From Methyloprofundus sp. (GTDB lineage: Bacteria > Pseudomonadota > Gammaproteobacteria > Methylococcales > Methylomonadaceae): a stretch of 64,000 nt of DNA. How positions within the stretch are numbered: the first letter of the stretch is position 1; every line of letters begins with the position of its first letter. Positions 40,524-49,897 of this stretch are shown one piece after another. The notes under the pieces are model-generated. The model was not told the DNA's origin and searched no databases. It saw nothing but the letters and a program-made list of their open reading frames with translations. The stretch lies in assembly GCA_016592635.1 (NCBI GenBank), contig AP023240.1, forward strand, positions 434,001 to 498,000, in the 5' to 3' direction. The translations under genes and the position numbers were made by a program.

Positions 40524-41801
40524 ATGAATTCTCGTTTAGTTGCTGCCAATATTTTGGTCAAGGTCTTTGCAGGCAGGTCGATGACGGTTGCTATTGAAGA
40601 AGCCTGGGGGCAAATAGTTGATGTGCAGGAAAGGGCATTTATTCAGGCGTTATGCTATGGCACAGTGCGGCATTATTACCGACTTGACTATATTTTGGCA
40701 CAGCTGGTCAATAAGCCGATTAAAGATAAGCAAATTAAAGCATTGGCATTATTAGGCTTGTATCAGTTGCAATATATGCGTGTTAAAGATCATGCGGCGG
40801 TTTCTGAGACTGTTGCAGTCATGGGTAAGAAGCAGTGGGCAAAATCTTTGCTGAATGCTGTTTTGCGGCGTTATTTGCGTGAGCGGGAGCAGTTGGAGGC
40901 TTTGGCAGATAAACATGTGGCTTATGCACACCCTGATTGGATGATTAAAGCGATTAAGGCTGATTGGGGTGAGCAAGCTAAAGGGATTTTCAAAGAAAAT
41001 AACCTACTGCCACCGATGAGTTTGCGCGTTAACTTGCGTTATTGTTCGCGTGCTGCTTATTTGGAATTGCTAGCAGAGCAAGGTATTGCGGCGAGTCCGT
41101 TGGCACATGTAGAGCAAGGTATATTATTAACCGAGCCTGTGCCCGTGGATAAATTACCCAAATTTAGTGAGGGCTGGGCATCGGTGCAAGATGCGGCGGC
41201 ACAACTTGCAGCACAATTGCTTGATGTGCAGGCTGGACAGTGTGTATTGGATGTCTGTGCTGCCCCAGGAGGAAAAACGGCACATATTTTAGAACTACAG
41301 CCTGAGTTGCAGTCTTTATTGGCTGTGGATATTGATGAGCAGCGCTTAAATCGAGTGGCGGAAACATTGGCGCGTTTGCAATTGCATGCTGATTTAAAAA
41401 CAGCTGATGCTGCGCAGCCAGATGAGTGGTGGGACGGCGAGTTCTATGATCGCATTTTATTAGATGCACCTTGTTCGGCTTTGGGGGTTATTCGGCGGCA
41501 CCCTGATATTAAGTTATTACGGCGCGCTGAAGATATTGAGGCATTGCAGCAATTGCAACAGCAGATTTTGCAGGCTGCTTGGCGTATGTTACGGCCAGGC
41601 GGTATTTTGTTGTATGCAACTTGCTCAGTGTTAAAACGAGAAAATGAACTACAAATTGGACAATTTTTACAGCAGCATAGTGATGCACGAGAATTACTTA
41701 TCGAAGCGAACTGGGGTGTTGCGCGTCCTTGTGGGCGACAGATCTTAACGGGAGACCAGACTATGGATGGTTTTTATTATGCGCGATTGCAAAAGCAGTA
41801 A
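40524..41801 (+). CDS. rsmB: 16S rRNA (cytosine-967-C5)-methyltransferase
   Basis: A 425-residue enzyme. An N-terminal NusB-like helical domain (~1-135) is followed by the Rossmann methyltransferase: SAM loop DVCAAPGGKTAHIL, DAPCSALGVIRRHPDIK with the release Cys, and YATCSVLKREN with the catalytic Cys. It methylates C967 of 16S rRNA. It overlaps the next gene start, consistent with one operon. Confidence 0.95.
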   Translation: MNSRLVAANILVKVFAGRSMTVAIEEAWGQIVDVQERAFIQALCYGTVRHYYRLDYILAQLVNKPIKDKQIKALALLGLYQLQYMRVKDHAAVSETVAVMGKKQWAKSLLNAVLRRYLREREQLEALADKHVAYAHPDWMIKAIKADWGEQAKGIFKENNLLPPMSLRVNLRYCSRAAYLELLAEQGIAASPLAHVEQGILLTEPVPVDKLPKFSEGWASVQDAAAQLAAQLLDVQAGQCVLDVCAAPGGKTAHILELQPELQSLLAVDIDEQRLNRVAETLARLQLHADLKTADAAQPDEWWDGEFYDRILLDAPCSALGVIRRHPDIKLLRRAEDIEALQQLQQQILQAAWRMLRPGGILLYATCSVLKRENELQIGQFLQQHSDARELLIEANWGVARPCGRQILTGDQTMDGFYYARLQKQ

Positions 41802-42348
41802 GCTATTACTGCTGGCATTAGCCATTTGTTTGCTCAATAAAGTGTCATTTGCGGGGGCAGATAAGAAATTTGTGCAAATTAAACAGGCGCAATTAGTGCA
41901 AAGCGATAATAAGGTGACTTTTCATGCAGAATTGGACTTTATTTTGAGTGCAAGTGCGCGAGATGCTTTGCATAGTGGTATTGCTTTATATTGGGATGTT
42001 GGGTTGGTTTTGCAGCAAAAATGTTGTGCGGGTTTGTGGCGTAATATTTTGTATGATCGCTCCTATCGGTTTAGTTTGAGTTATTACACCTTAGTTAATA
42101 ATTATCGTGTGCGTGATGAGCAAAAAAATACTTTTCGACGCTTTGCTAGTTTGCAAGATGCACTTGCTTCTATGAGTAACCTCAATTCAGGTGCAATTTT
42201 TCTGGAAAATTATGATTCTGGGCGTTGTTTGGCGGGTGTCTTTAGGTTTGTATTCGATAAAGAAGCATTGCCTGGCCCTTTGCGCCCTTTTGCCTATTTT
42301 GATGAGCAGTGGGATTTGTCTGTGCAGGAGCGCTTGCCTTGCGAATAA
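41779..42348 (+). CDS. DUF4390-family exported protein
   Basis: A 189-residue protein with a signal peptide (SKLLLLALAICLLNKVSFAG). The mature part fits the DUF4390 pattern: VTFHAELDFILSASARDAL, IALYWDV, RYRFSLSY-like 'YRFSLSYYTL' and RRFASLQDALASM. The family lies beside ntrY in many beta/gammaproteobacteria; function unknown. ATG 41779 gives the clean signal peptide; ATG 41767 is also in frame. It overlaps rsmB and ntrY. Confidence 0.8.
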   Translation: MRDCKSSKLLLLALAICLLNKVSFAGADKKFVQIKQAQLVQSDNKVTFHAELDFILSASARDALHSGIALYWDVGLVLQQKCCAGLWRNILYDRSYRFSLSYYTLVNNYRVRDEQKNTFRRFASLQDALASMSNLNSGAIFLENYDSGRCLAGVFRFVFDKEALPGPLRPFAYFDEQWDLSVQERLPCE

Positions 42349-44474
42349 AAGTGCCTTTTGGTTTTAGTTTATTTTTATTGCTAAGCTTTATTTTTCTGGC
42401 TTTGCAATTAATGAGTTCGGCGTTATTGGATGCGTCGCAACTCAGTGATAAGTACACTTTGTTGCTTTTGAGTAATGTGGTTGGCACGGCGGCTTTACTG
42501 TTATTGGTAGGTATTAATGTTTTTGCATTGTTACGCCGACTAAAGCGTAGAGAGGCTGGCTCGCGATTAACGACGCGGATGGTATTGTTATTTATTGTCT
42601 TATCCTTAGTACCTGCGGGTACGGTATTTTATTTCTCGATGCAGTTTTTACACCAAAGTATTGATAGTTGGTTTAATGTCGAACTAGAAGGGGCGATGGA
42701 AGATGCATTGGAGTTAAGTGAGGCATCGTTAAGGCAGCGGATACGCTGGAACTTAATGCAGTCACAGCGTTTGACTGAAACTTTGCATGATAAGCCAGTG
42801 GCGGAAATTGGCTTAGAACTAGAGCTGTTGCGTGAAATAACGGGTGCTAATGAAATCACCTTATTATCAAAAAAAGGTAAAGTGCTGGCCTTTAGCGGTT
42901 TAATGCCCAGCGATATTTTGCCAAGTTTGCCGGTGAGTTCATTATTTTTGCAGGTACAGCAGGGTGAGGACTATGTTAGCCTTGCGTTGGTTAATGATGA
43001 GTTGGTTGTGCAGACCGTGGTTGCAGTTCAAACCAGTAAACCTTATTACCTGCAAGTCATTTACCCTGTGCCAGAGCGTATTAGTGATTTAACTGACTCG
43101 GTTGAGTTTGCTTATGTCAGATTTCAGGAGATGGGTTATTTGCGCGACTCTTTAAAGGATAGCTATTTGTTGATGTTGTCTTTAGTGTTGCTAATGAGTT
43201 CCCTTGCGGCAATTTCGGCAGCATTTATTAGTGTACGTGAGATTATTGCACCTATTCGTGATTTGGTGCATGGTACGCGAGCAGTTGCTGCTGGTGTTTA
43301 TGGACAATTATTGCCTGTGAAACGTCAAGATGATATGGGGTTTCTGGTTGAGTCATTTAATGAAATGGTTAGCAAGATATCCAGCGCGCGGGATGAGACG
43401 CGTTTAACAACTCAGGAAATTGAGCGGCAGCGTGCTTATTTAGAGACCTTATTAACCAGTTTGACTTCGGGTGTATTGAGCTTTGATTCTAGTTTAAATA
43501 TTCGTACCGCCAATCAAGCTGCGAATATTATTTTGCATGTACAAGTAATGCGCTTTTATGGGCAGAGCTTAATGGGTATGGCACAAGGGAATGATCATTT
43601 GATGGATTTGGTTGCTATTGTGCAGCCCTTATTGGAAAAGTCATTAGATACCTGGCAGCGTAATATAGTGGTTGAAGGAGATGAAGGGCGCAAGGAATTG
43701 CTCTGTCGAGGAACTTCCTTGTTTGCAGTGGATGGAGGTTATATTGGGGCGGTGGTTGTTTTCGATGATATAACCGATTTGATTCAAGCACAAAAAAATG
43801 CCGCGTGGTCAGAGGTAGCGAGGCGTTTGGCACATGAAATTAAAAATCCATTAACGCCTATACAGTTATCTGCGGAAAGGCTGCAACACAAATTGGCTGG
43901 TAAGTTAGAAGCGTCTGATGCAGAAATGTTAGGTCGTTCTACGCGCACCATCGTGCAGCAAGTAGAGGCCATGAAAGCAATGGTGAATGATTTTGCAGAA
44001 TATGCACGTCCTGGGCAGCAGCAAAAAATAAACTTGGATTTGCTAGCATTGGTACAAGAAATCATTATTCTGTATAGCGCGGATCCCAAGGTGGAGTTTG
44101 TATTAAATGCAGACGAGCCAGTGCCTATGATTAAAGCAGATGCGGTGAGTATTCGGCAGTTATTGCATAATATTTTAAAAAATGCCATGGAGGCTATGGC
44201 AGGACAGGGTGTCATTACTGTTAAGATATATGCCCTGAGTAAACGTGGCGGAACCGTAGTGCGCTTGGCGGTCTATGACACAGGTTGTGGTGTTGATATG
44301 CAGCAGGCGCATAAGATTTTTGAACCATATGTTACTAATAAGACGAAAGGAACAGGCTTGGGTTTGGCAATTGTTAAGAAAATAGTTGAAGAGCATGGTG
44401 GCGCTATTCGTGTGGATAGCCAATATCAGCAAGGTGCGGGATTTATTATTGAGTTTCCGGCTGTGAATATTTGA
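42339..44474 (+). CDS. ntrY: NtrY-type sensor histidine kinase
   Basis: A ~711-residue kinase: N-terminal TM helices (three at ~8-90), an extracytoplasmic region, a further TM helix near 275, HAMP (~300-350), a PAS-like domain (~365-470), HisKA with RRLAHEIKNPLTPIQLSAERL split around His ~498, and a C-terminal ATPase domain (LLHNILKNAMEAM, DTGCGV, GTGLGLAIV). The TTG at 42339 after AGGAG fits better than the upstream GTG at 42309. It partners with the downstream regulator. NtrY/NtrX pairs sense nitrogen or redox state in other bacteria; the signal here is unknown. Confidence 0.93.
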   Translation: MRIKVPFGFSLFLLLSFIFLALQLMSSALLDASQLSDKYTLLLLSNVVGTAALLLLVGINVFALLRRLKRREAGSRLTTRMVLLFIVLSLVPAGTVFYFSMQFLHQSIDSWFNVELEGAMEDALELSEASLRQRIRWNLMQSQRLTETLHDKPVAEIGLELELLREITGANEITLLSKKGKVLAFSGLMPSDILPSLPVSSLFLQVQQGEDYVSLALVNDELVVQTVVAVQTSKPYYLQVIYPVPERISDLTDSVEFAYVRFQEMGYLRDSLKDSYLLMLSLVLLMSSLAAISAAFISVREIIAPIRDLVHGTRAVAAGVYGQLLPVKRQDDMGFLVESFNEMVSKISSARDETRLTTQEIERQRAYLETLLTSLTSGVLSFDSSLNIRTANQAANIILHVQVMRFYGQSLMGMAQGNDHLMDLVAIVQPLLEKSLDTWQRNIVVEGDEGRKELLCRGTSLFAVDGGYIGAVVVFDDITDLIQAQKNAAWSEVARRLAHEIKNPLTPIQLSAERLQHKLAGKLEASDAEMLGRSTRTIVQQVEAMKAMVNDFAEYARPGQQQKINLDLLALVQEIIILYSADPKVEFVLNADEPVPMIKADAVSIRQLLHNILKNAMEAMAGQGVITVKIYALSKRGGTVVRLAVYDTGCGVDMQQAHKIFEPYVTNKTKGTGLGLAIVKKIVEEHGGAIRVDSQYQQGAGFIIEFPAVNI

Positions 44475-44482
44475 AGGTTGTG

Positions 44483-45850
44483 ATGAGCGGATATAAAGCA
44501 AATATATTAGTAGTAGATGATGAGCCTGATATTAGGCAGTTGGTACAAGAAATCTTGCAGGATGAGGGCTATGTTGTCTATATGGCTGGGGATGCTGCAG
44601 AAGCACGACAAATGCGCCGAGCACATCAATTTGATTTAATCTTATTAGATATCTGGATGCCCGATACTGACGGCATTACCCTGTTGAAGGAATGGGGGGC
44701 TGCTAATGATTTGGACGTGCCTGTTATTATGATGTCGGGGCATGGCACGATTGAAACCGCAGTGGAAGCGACCAAATTAGGGGCGTATGAGTTTCTGGAG
44801 AAGCCTTTGTCGTTAGCAAGGTTGTTGCTGGTAGTGGAGCGGGCTATTGATGCGCATTTATTACAGCGGGAAAATGCAGGCTTAAGGCAACAGCTTGCTG
44901 AGGTGAGCGAGCCTGTTGGTCATGGTGCTTTTGCCGAGCGGATGAAAGAGCAACTAAAGCGTTTGGCTGTGCATGATACGAGAGTCATGTTGGTTGGAGA
45001 GAGTGGGGCTGGCAAAGAGTTGTATGCGCGTTTTTTGCATGAGCAGAGTAGTCGTAAAAAGGGACCTTTTATTGATGTGGCAGTTGGCAGTATTGCATCA
45101 GAAAATGCAGCAGTAGAGTTTTTTGGTAAGGAAATCGATGGCAATGCTTATCCTGGTCTTTTAGAGCGCGCGCACGGCGGTGTGTTGTTCTTGGCTGAAG
45201 TAGCAGGAATGGATGCGCAAACGCAACTTAAGCTATTAAGTGCTCTTGAATCTAGCTCTTTTCTGCGTGTGGGGGGCACTGAGCAAGTGCGTGTGGATGT
45301 GCGTGTGCTAGTTGCTACCTGTGTTTCCTTGGAAGATGAGGTGGCTGCTGGTCGATTTCGGCAAGATTTATATTATTTGCTCAATGAGGTGACCATGCAG
45401 GTGGTGCCATTAAGGGAGCATAGCGAAGATGTGCCAGCAATGCTGAGTTTTTATATTGATTTCTTTGTGCATCATGAAAAATTGCCGTTCCGGCGTTTTT
45501 CGATGTCGGCACAGAATTTCTTAAGAAATTATACTTGGCCTGGCAATGTGCGGGAATTAAAAAACCTGGTGCAGCGTTTGATGATTTTGGGGGTAGGTGA
45601 TGAAATTGAGTTATCTGAAGTAAAGGCTGCACTTGGCTCGGTACTGGATAAGGCTGTTGCTGGCATTGAACAAGGTGAGCCTGATTTTTTTTGCTTATCG
45701 TTAAAAGAGGCGCGTGAGCAATTTGAAAAGGCTTATTTGGAATATCACTTTGAAAAAAATCAGGGAAATGTTGCCAAGTTAGCAACGGCTGTAGGGGTGG
45801 AACGTACTCATCTGTATCGTAAGTTGCATGCTTTGAATATTAAGGAGTAG
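44483..45850 (+). CDS. ntrX: NtrX-like response regulator with degenerate AAA+ core
   Basis: A 455-residue protein: receiver domain (~1-120, phospho-Asp in LILLDIWMPD), an AAA+-like central region (~140-380) and a Fis-type helix-turn-helix end (NVAKLATAVGVERTHLYRKL). The AAA+ core is unusual. Walker A is GESGAGKE where NtrC has GESGTGKE. The GAFTGA loop that contacts sigma-54 is missing (region reads KEIDGNAYPG). Walker B Asp is Ala (VLFLAEVAG). The sensor ATH is ATC, and the arginine-finger position of FRxDLxxRLN is Leu (YYLLN). It probably cannot activate sigma-54 by ATP hydrolysis. DNA-binding and receiver parts look intact. The genes here are not internally frameshifted. Confidence 0.88.
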   Translation: MSGYKANILVVDDEPDIRQLVQEILQDEGYVVYMAGDAAEARQMRRAHQFDLILLDIWMPDTDGITLLKEWGAANDLDVPVIMMSGHGTIETAVEATKLGAYEFLEKPLSLARLLLVVERAIDAHLLQRENAGLRQQLAEVSEPVGHGAFAERMKEQLKRLAVHDTRVMLVGESGAGKELYARFLHEQSSRKKGPFIDVAVGSIASENAAVEFFGKEIDGNAYPGLLERAHGGVLFLAEVAGMDAQTQLKLLSALESSSFLRVGGTEQVRVDVRVLVATCVSLEDEVAAGRFRQDLYYLLNEVTMQVVPLREHSEDVPAMLSFYIDFFVHHEKLPFRRFSMSAQNFLRNYTWPGNVRELKNLVQRLMILGVGDEIELSEVKAALGSVLDKAVAGIEQGEPDFFCLSLKEAREQFEKAYLEYHFEKNQGNVAKLATAVGVERTHLYRKLHALNIKE

Positions 45851-46171
45851 TAGGGCGTGGTGATGGTTGGAGTGGGCGATCCAAAAGTCGTCAATGAGTG
45901 CGAATAGAGATTGTTTGAGTATACTTGTTTACCGTTGCAATAAATTTTAGGATAATAGAGGGTTGAGGCAATTATCGAAAGAGAATTTACTGTTTTGCTT
46001 GTTTTTAATGGTCTATTGTCAGCTTATATGTATTGATGGCATGCGAAGTTAGAGCAACTTTGGTAGATCGTTTTCGGTAATTGCTTAAGTAATTTTAGAT
46101 GCTGCGATGGGATCTGTTTAAGAATAATTAAATAATCTTGGTCGGCCTTATTTGTGAGTTTTAGTACTGAT
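45851..46171. other. Intergenic stretch upstream of ffh
   Basis: No gene, stable hairpin or clear terminator was seen. The ffh promoter must lie here; no confident -35/-10 pair was found. Confidence 0.4.
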
Positions 46172-47527
46172 ATGTTTGATAATTTAACCGACCGTTTAGG
46201 TAAGACCTTAAAGAGCCTTAAGGGGCAAGGGCGCCTGACAGAAGAGAATATCCAGGATGCAATGCGTGATGTGCGTATGGCATTGTTAGAGGCTGATGTT
46301 GCGCTACCTGTTGTGACTGCCTTTATTGATAATGTAAAAGAGCGTGCTTTAGGGCAAGAAGTGCAGGCAAGTCTTTCGCCAGGGCAATCTTTAATTAAAG
46401 TTGTGCAGGCTGAGCTTGTTAATGTTATGGGGGTGGCGAATGAGGAGCTGGATTTAAAGGCTAATCCTCCAGCCATTATCCTGATGGCAGGTTTGCAAGG
46501 GGCTGGTAAAACTACTACAGTTGCTAAACTAGGTCGTTGGTTAAAAGAGACTAAAAAGAAGTCGGTTGGGGTGGTTAGTGCCGATATTTATCGACCTGCG
46601 GCGATTAAGCAGTTGCAAACATTGGCTGATGACTTGTCATTAACTTTTTTTGACACCGATACCACAAAAAATGTTGTCGAGATAGCGAACACAGCAATTG
46701 AAGCGGCAAAAAAACAGTTTTTAGATGTTGTTATTGTTGATACTGCAGGGCGTATGCATATTGATGATGAAATGATGACCGAGATTAAAGAGTTGCATGC
46801 GGCGATTAATCCGGTAGAGACATTGTTTGTTGTCGATAGTATGACTGGGCAAGATGCAGCTAATACTGCTAAAGCTTTTAATGATGCTTTGCCTTTGACG
46901 GGGGTGGTATTAACAAAAACAGATGGTGATGCGCGTGGTGGGGCGGCTTTATCTATTCGTCATATTACGGGCAAGCCCATTAAGTTTGTTGGGGTCGGTG
47001 AAAAATCAGATGCTTTAGAACCTTTCTATCCTGACCGGATGGCCTCCAGAATTTTGGGCATGGGTGATATGCTCAGCTTGATTGAGGATATTGAGCAAAA
47101 GGTTGATAAGAAAAAAGCGGATAAGCTGGCCAAAAAAATAAGCAAAGGTAAGAGCTTTGATTTGGCTGATTTTGTTGAGCAGCTTGAGCAAATGCAAAAT
47201 ATGGGTGGTGTTGGCGCGATGATGGAGAAGTTGCCTGGTGCTGCTGAAATTACCCAAGATATGAAAGATAAAGTCAATGATAAGGCTTTGGCAAGGCAGA
47301 TTGCTATTATTCGCTCAATGACTAACCAAGAAAAACGTTATCCTGATTTAATTAAAGGTAATCGAAAAAAACGTATTGCAACGGGAGCTGGGCAAGAATT
47401 GCAGGATGTAAACCGTGTCTTGAAACAATTTAAAATGATGCAGAAAATGATGAAACGTTTCAAAAAAGGCAATATGGCTAATATGGTACGTGGCATTAAA
47501 GGTAATATGAAAGGTATGCGTACGTAA
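46172..47527 (+). CDS. ffh: Signal recognition particle protein
   Basis: A 451-residue SRP GTPase that brings nascent inner-membrane proteins to FtsY. The NG domain has MFDNLTDRLGKTLKSLKG, G1 GLQGAGKTTTVAKLG, G3 DTAGR and G4 TKTDGDARGGAALS. The C-terminal M domain is Met-rich (QFKMMQKMMKRF). The ATG at 46172 gives the usual MFDNL start; a GTG six codons earlier is in frame. It leads the standard ffh-rpsP-rimM-trmD-rplS order. Confidence 0.96.
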   Translation: MFDNLTDRLGKTLKSLKGQGRLTEENIQDAMRDVRMALLEADVALPVVTAFIDNVKERALGQEVQASLSPGQSLIKVVQAELVNVMGVANEELDLKANPPAIILMAGLQGAGKTTTVAKLGRWLKETKKKSVGVVSADIYRPAAIKQLQTLADDLSLTFFDTDTTKNVVEIANTAIEAAKKQFLDVVIVDTAGRMHIDDEMMTEIKELHAAINPVETLFVVDSMTGQDAANTAKAFNDALPLTGVVLTKTDGDARGGAALSIRHITGKPIKFVGVGEKSDALEPFYPDRMASRILGMGDMLSLIEDIEQKVDKKKADKLAKKISKGKSFDLADFVEQLEQMQNMGGVGAMMEKLPGAAEITQDMKDKVNDKALARQIAIIRSMTNQEKRYPDLIKGNRKKRIATGAGQELQDVNRVLKQFKMMQKMMKRFKKGNMANMVRGIKGNMKGMRT

Positions 47528-47647
47528 CTACTCAGAGAATAAATGGTATTGATGTCTAAAAAAGTACAATTTTGACTTCACATAATCATTAAAGCGAGTA
47601 GAATAGTCGGATTAAATTTGGTTAAATGTAATTTTCGAGGAATTTAG

Positions 47648-47905
47648 ATGGTAGTTATTCGTCTTGCCAGAGGTGGGCAAAAAAATCGTCCTTTTTATCA
47701 TGTTGTTGTGACTGATAGCAGAAACAGCCGTGATGGCCGTTATATTGAGCGCATAGGTTTTTTCAATCCTTTGGCAAAAGGCTCAGAAGAAAGGTTAAGG
47801 CTTGATGTTGAGCGTATTACTCATTGGCAATCACAGGGTGCGCAACCTTCTGAGCGTGTTAGTAAGTTAATTAAAGACGCTAAGAAACAAGCTGAAGCAG
47901 CATAA
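47648..47905 (+). CDS. rpsP: 30S ribosomal protein S16
   Basis: An 85-residue ribosomal protein with the bS16 start [19 protein letters not shown] and '[15 protein letters not shown]'. It is part of the 30S body. rimM starts 2 bp after the stop. Confidence 0.97.
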   Translation: MVVIRLARGGQKNRPFYHVVVTDSRNSRDGRYIERIGFFNPLAKGSEERLRLDVERITHWQSQGAQPSERVSKLIKDAKKQAEAA

Positions 47906-47907
47906 GC

Positions 47908-48411
47908 TTGGCTGAAGAACTAATTGTTGTTGGTAAGGTCTCAGGTATTTTTGGTGTAAGAGGCTGGATTAAAGTATTTTCCTTTACTGAACCACGTGAA
48001 AATATATTAGCTTACTCTTCTTGGATTTTAAGAAAAGGTAATGACAGCAAGGAAGTGCAGTTGCTTGATGGTCGCCGACAAGGAAAGACCGTTGTTGCAA
48101 ATCTTGAGTCTCTTGATGATCGAGATGCTGCTGCAGATTTAAATGGCTGGGATATACTTATTCGGCATGAGCAGTTACCTAAGGCGAGGAAAGGTGAATA
48201 TTACTGGACTGACCTGATTGGTTTGCAAGTGAAGACTGTTGACGGTGTTGAATTGGGTGTTATCAAGCAGATGCTGGAAACGGGTGCTAATGATGTCGTT
48301 GTTGTGCAAGGTGATAGGGAGCGTTTGATTCCTTTTTTGCAACAACAAACCATTATAGCTATCGACTTGGATACTAGAGAAATGCTAGTTGACTGGGATC
48401 CTGAGTTTTAA
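47908..48411 (+). CDS. rimM: Ribosome maturation factor RimM
   Basis: A 167-residue 16S processing factor that binds S19 during 30S assembly. The N-terminal RimM barrel has 'VGKVSGIFGVRGWIKVFSF' and the C-terminal PRC-barrel starts GEYYWTDLIGLQV and ends MLVDWDPEF. The TTG start at 47908 is unusual but the only sensible one. The stop overlaps the trmD start by one base. Confidence 0.94.
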   Translation: MAEELIVVGKVSGIFGVRGWIKVFSFTEPRENILAYSSWILRKGNDSKEVQLLDGRRQGKTVVANLESLDDRDAAADLNGWDILIRHEQLPKARKGEYYWTDLIGLQVKTVDGVELGVIKQMLETGANDVVVVQGDRERLIPFLQQQTIIAIDLDTREMLVDWDPEF

Positions 48412-49157
48412 TGCGCTTTGATGTTGTGACAATTTTTCCTGATATGGTACTTGATAGTGCTATAAATGGAGTGACAGGGCGTGCTATTAAGCGTGGTCTG
48501 GTAGAATTGTTCGCTTGGAATCCTCGCGATTACGTCACTGATAAATATAAGACGGTCGATGATCGACCTTATGGTGGTGGTCCTGGGATGGTGATGAAAT
48601 ATCAGCCATTAAAGGATGCCGTTGCCAGTGCCAAACAGGCAGGTAAAGCGGAGCGTGTTAAAGTAGTTTATTTAAGTCCGCAAGGTAAACCAATTACTCA
48701 GCAGCTTTTGAATGAAAGCTTGGCTTTGCAGCAGTTAATTTTAGTTGCGGGGCGGTATGAAGGAGTTGATGAGCGCTTTATTGAGGATGAGTGTCAGGAA
48801 GAATGGTCGTTAGGTGACTTTGTTTTGAGTGGTGGTGAGTTGGCTGCTTTAGTGGTCATTGATGCGCTCTCAAGATTGCTTCCTGATGTATTAGGTGATG
48901 CAGAGTCGGCTCAGCAAGACTCACATATGCATGGGCTTTTAGATCACCCTCATTATACGCGTCCTGAGGAAGTTAATGGTAAAGTGGTTCCTGATGTTTT
49001 ATTAAGTGGTAACCATAAAGAAATAGATGCTTGGCGTATGAAGCAGTCATTAGGGTGGACTTGGCAGAAAAGACCCGATTTATTGCTAGCGCAAGAGTTA
49101 ACGGTGCAGCAGCAGCAGCTGTTAGAAGAATTTAAAATTGAATTAAAGAGTAAATAA
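48411..49157 (+). CDS. trmD: tRNA (guanine-37-N1)-methyltransferase
   Basis: A 248-residue knotted SPOUT methyltransferase that makes m1G37 and so prevents frameshifting. Motifs: RFDVVTIFPDM at the start, DDRPYGGGPGMVMKYQPL, the SAM-binding LVAGRYEGVDERFIEDECQ split by VSG turn 'GDFVLSGGELAAL', and RPEEVNG. Normal length. Overlaps rimM by one base. Confidence 0.96.
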   Translation: MRFDVVTIFPDMVLDSAINGVTGRAIKRGLVELFAWNPRDYVTDKYKTVDDRPYGGGPGMVMKYQPLKDAVASAKQAGKAERVKVVYLSPQGKPITQQLLNESLALQQLILVAGRYEGVDERFIEDECQEEWSLGDFVLSGGELAALVVIDALSRLLPDVLGDAESAQQDSHMHGLLDHPHYTRPEEVNGKVVPDVLLSGNHKEIDAWRMKQSLGWTWQKRPDLLLAQELTVQQQQLLEEFKIELKSK

Positions 49158-49166
49158 GGTACAGTA

Positions 49167-49511
49167 ATGAGTAATATTATTAGTCAATTAGATGCAGAGC
49201 AGCTTAAAAAGGATATACCAGTGTTTAACCCTGGTGATACTGTTGTTGTGCAGGTGAAAGTAAAAGAAGGCGAACGCGAAAGATTACAGGCATTTGAAGG
49301 TGTTGTTATTGCTAAGCGTAATCGTGGTTTAAACTCTGCTTTTACTGTTAGAAAGATTTCTCATGGCGTCGGTGTTGAGCGTGTTTTTCAAACACACAGT
49401 CCTTTAGTTGGGGATATTCATGTTAAGCGTCGTGGTGCGGTACGTAGAGCTAAGTTGTACTACTTACGTGAACTATCTGGTAGAGCAGCGCGTATCAAAG
49501 AAAAACTATAA
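49167..49511 (+). CDS. rplS: 50S ribosomal protein L19
   Basis: A 114-residue L19 with [37 protein letters not shown] and [11 protein letters not shown] segments. Last gene of the operon; an intrinsic terminator follows within 20 bp. Confidence 0.97.
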   Translation: MSNIISQLDAEQLKKDIPVFNPGDTVVVQVKVKEGERERLQAFEGVVIAKRNRGLNSAFTVRKISHGVGVERVFQTHSPLVGDIHVKRRGAVRRAKLYYLRELSGRAARIKEKL

Positions 49512-49531
49512 AGCATACGTTGTTTTATACT

Positions 49532-49560
49532 AAAAAAGGCATCTTTAGGTGCCTTTTTTT
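49532..49560 (+). terminator. Intrinsic terminator of the rpsP-rimM-trmD-rplS operon
   Basis: AAAAAAGGCA pairs with TGCCTTTTTT around an 8-nt loop, ending in seven T. The rest of 49561-49897 holds palindromic repeat copy C and no gene. Confidence 0.85.
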
Positions 49561-49701
49561 GTGCCTGTAAGAAATGTGGTGGCAATATCTCAGGAGGGGG
49601 ATTTAGTGTGAGGGCGATTTAGTTGTTCAGTTATTGACAGGCTAAATGATGCTGCCATTAAGGTAAGAGTTAAGCATATACAACAAACAATAAATTTTTC
49701 C

Positions 49702-49821
49702 GTAGGTTGGATGGAGTTTATCTGGCGTAGTGCAGATAACGGAATCCGACATTTTGGCGTATCTCCTATGTCGGATTTTGTTGTTTAGTGCTGCGCAATA
49801 AAAAATCTTCATCAACCCTAC
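49702..49821. repeat. GTAGGTTGGATG-type palindromic repeat, copy C
   Basis: Left arm GTAGGTTGGATG (49702-49713), right arm CATCAACCCTAC (49810-49821), with an inner AATCCGACAT/ATGTCGGATT stem. Sequence and layout match copy A at 24536-24655, including the inner stem. Confidence 0.7.
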
Positions 49822-49897
49822 ATATAATATTTTTATTTAAGAGGTGAAGTATTGGTGAGCCTGAGGTTTAACGTTGAGTATTGTGTTCGGTGAGGAG

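Noticed and set aside
45851..46171. 4.5S RNA or other RNA gene upstream of ffh
   Set aside because: No hairpin of the SRP type was seen.
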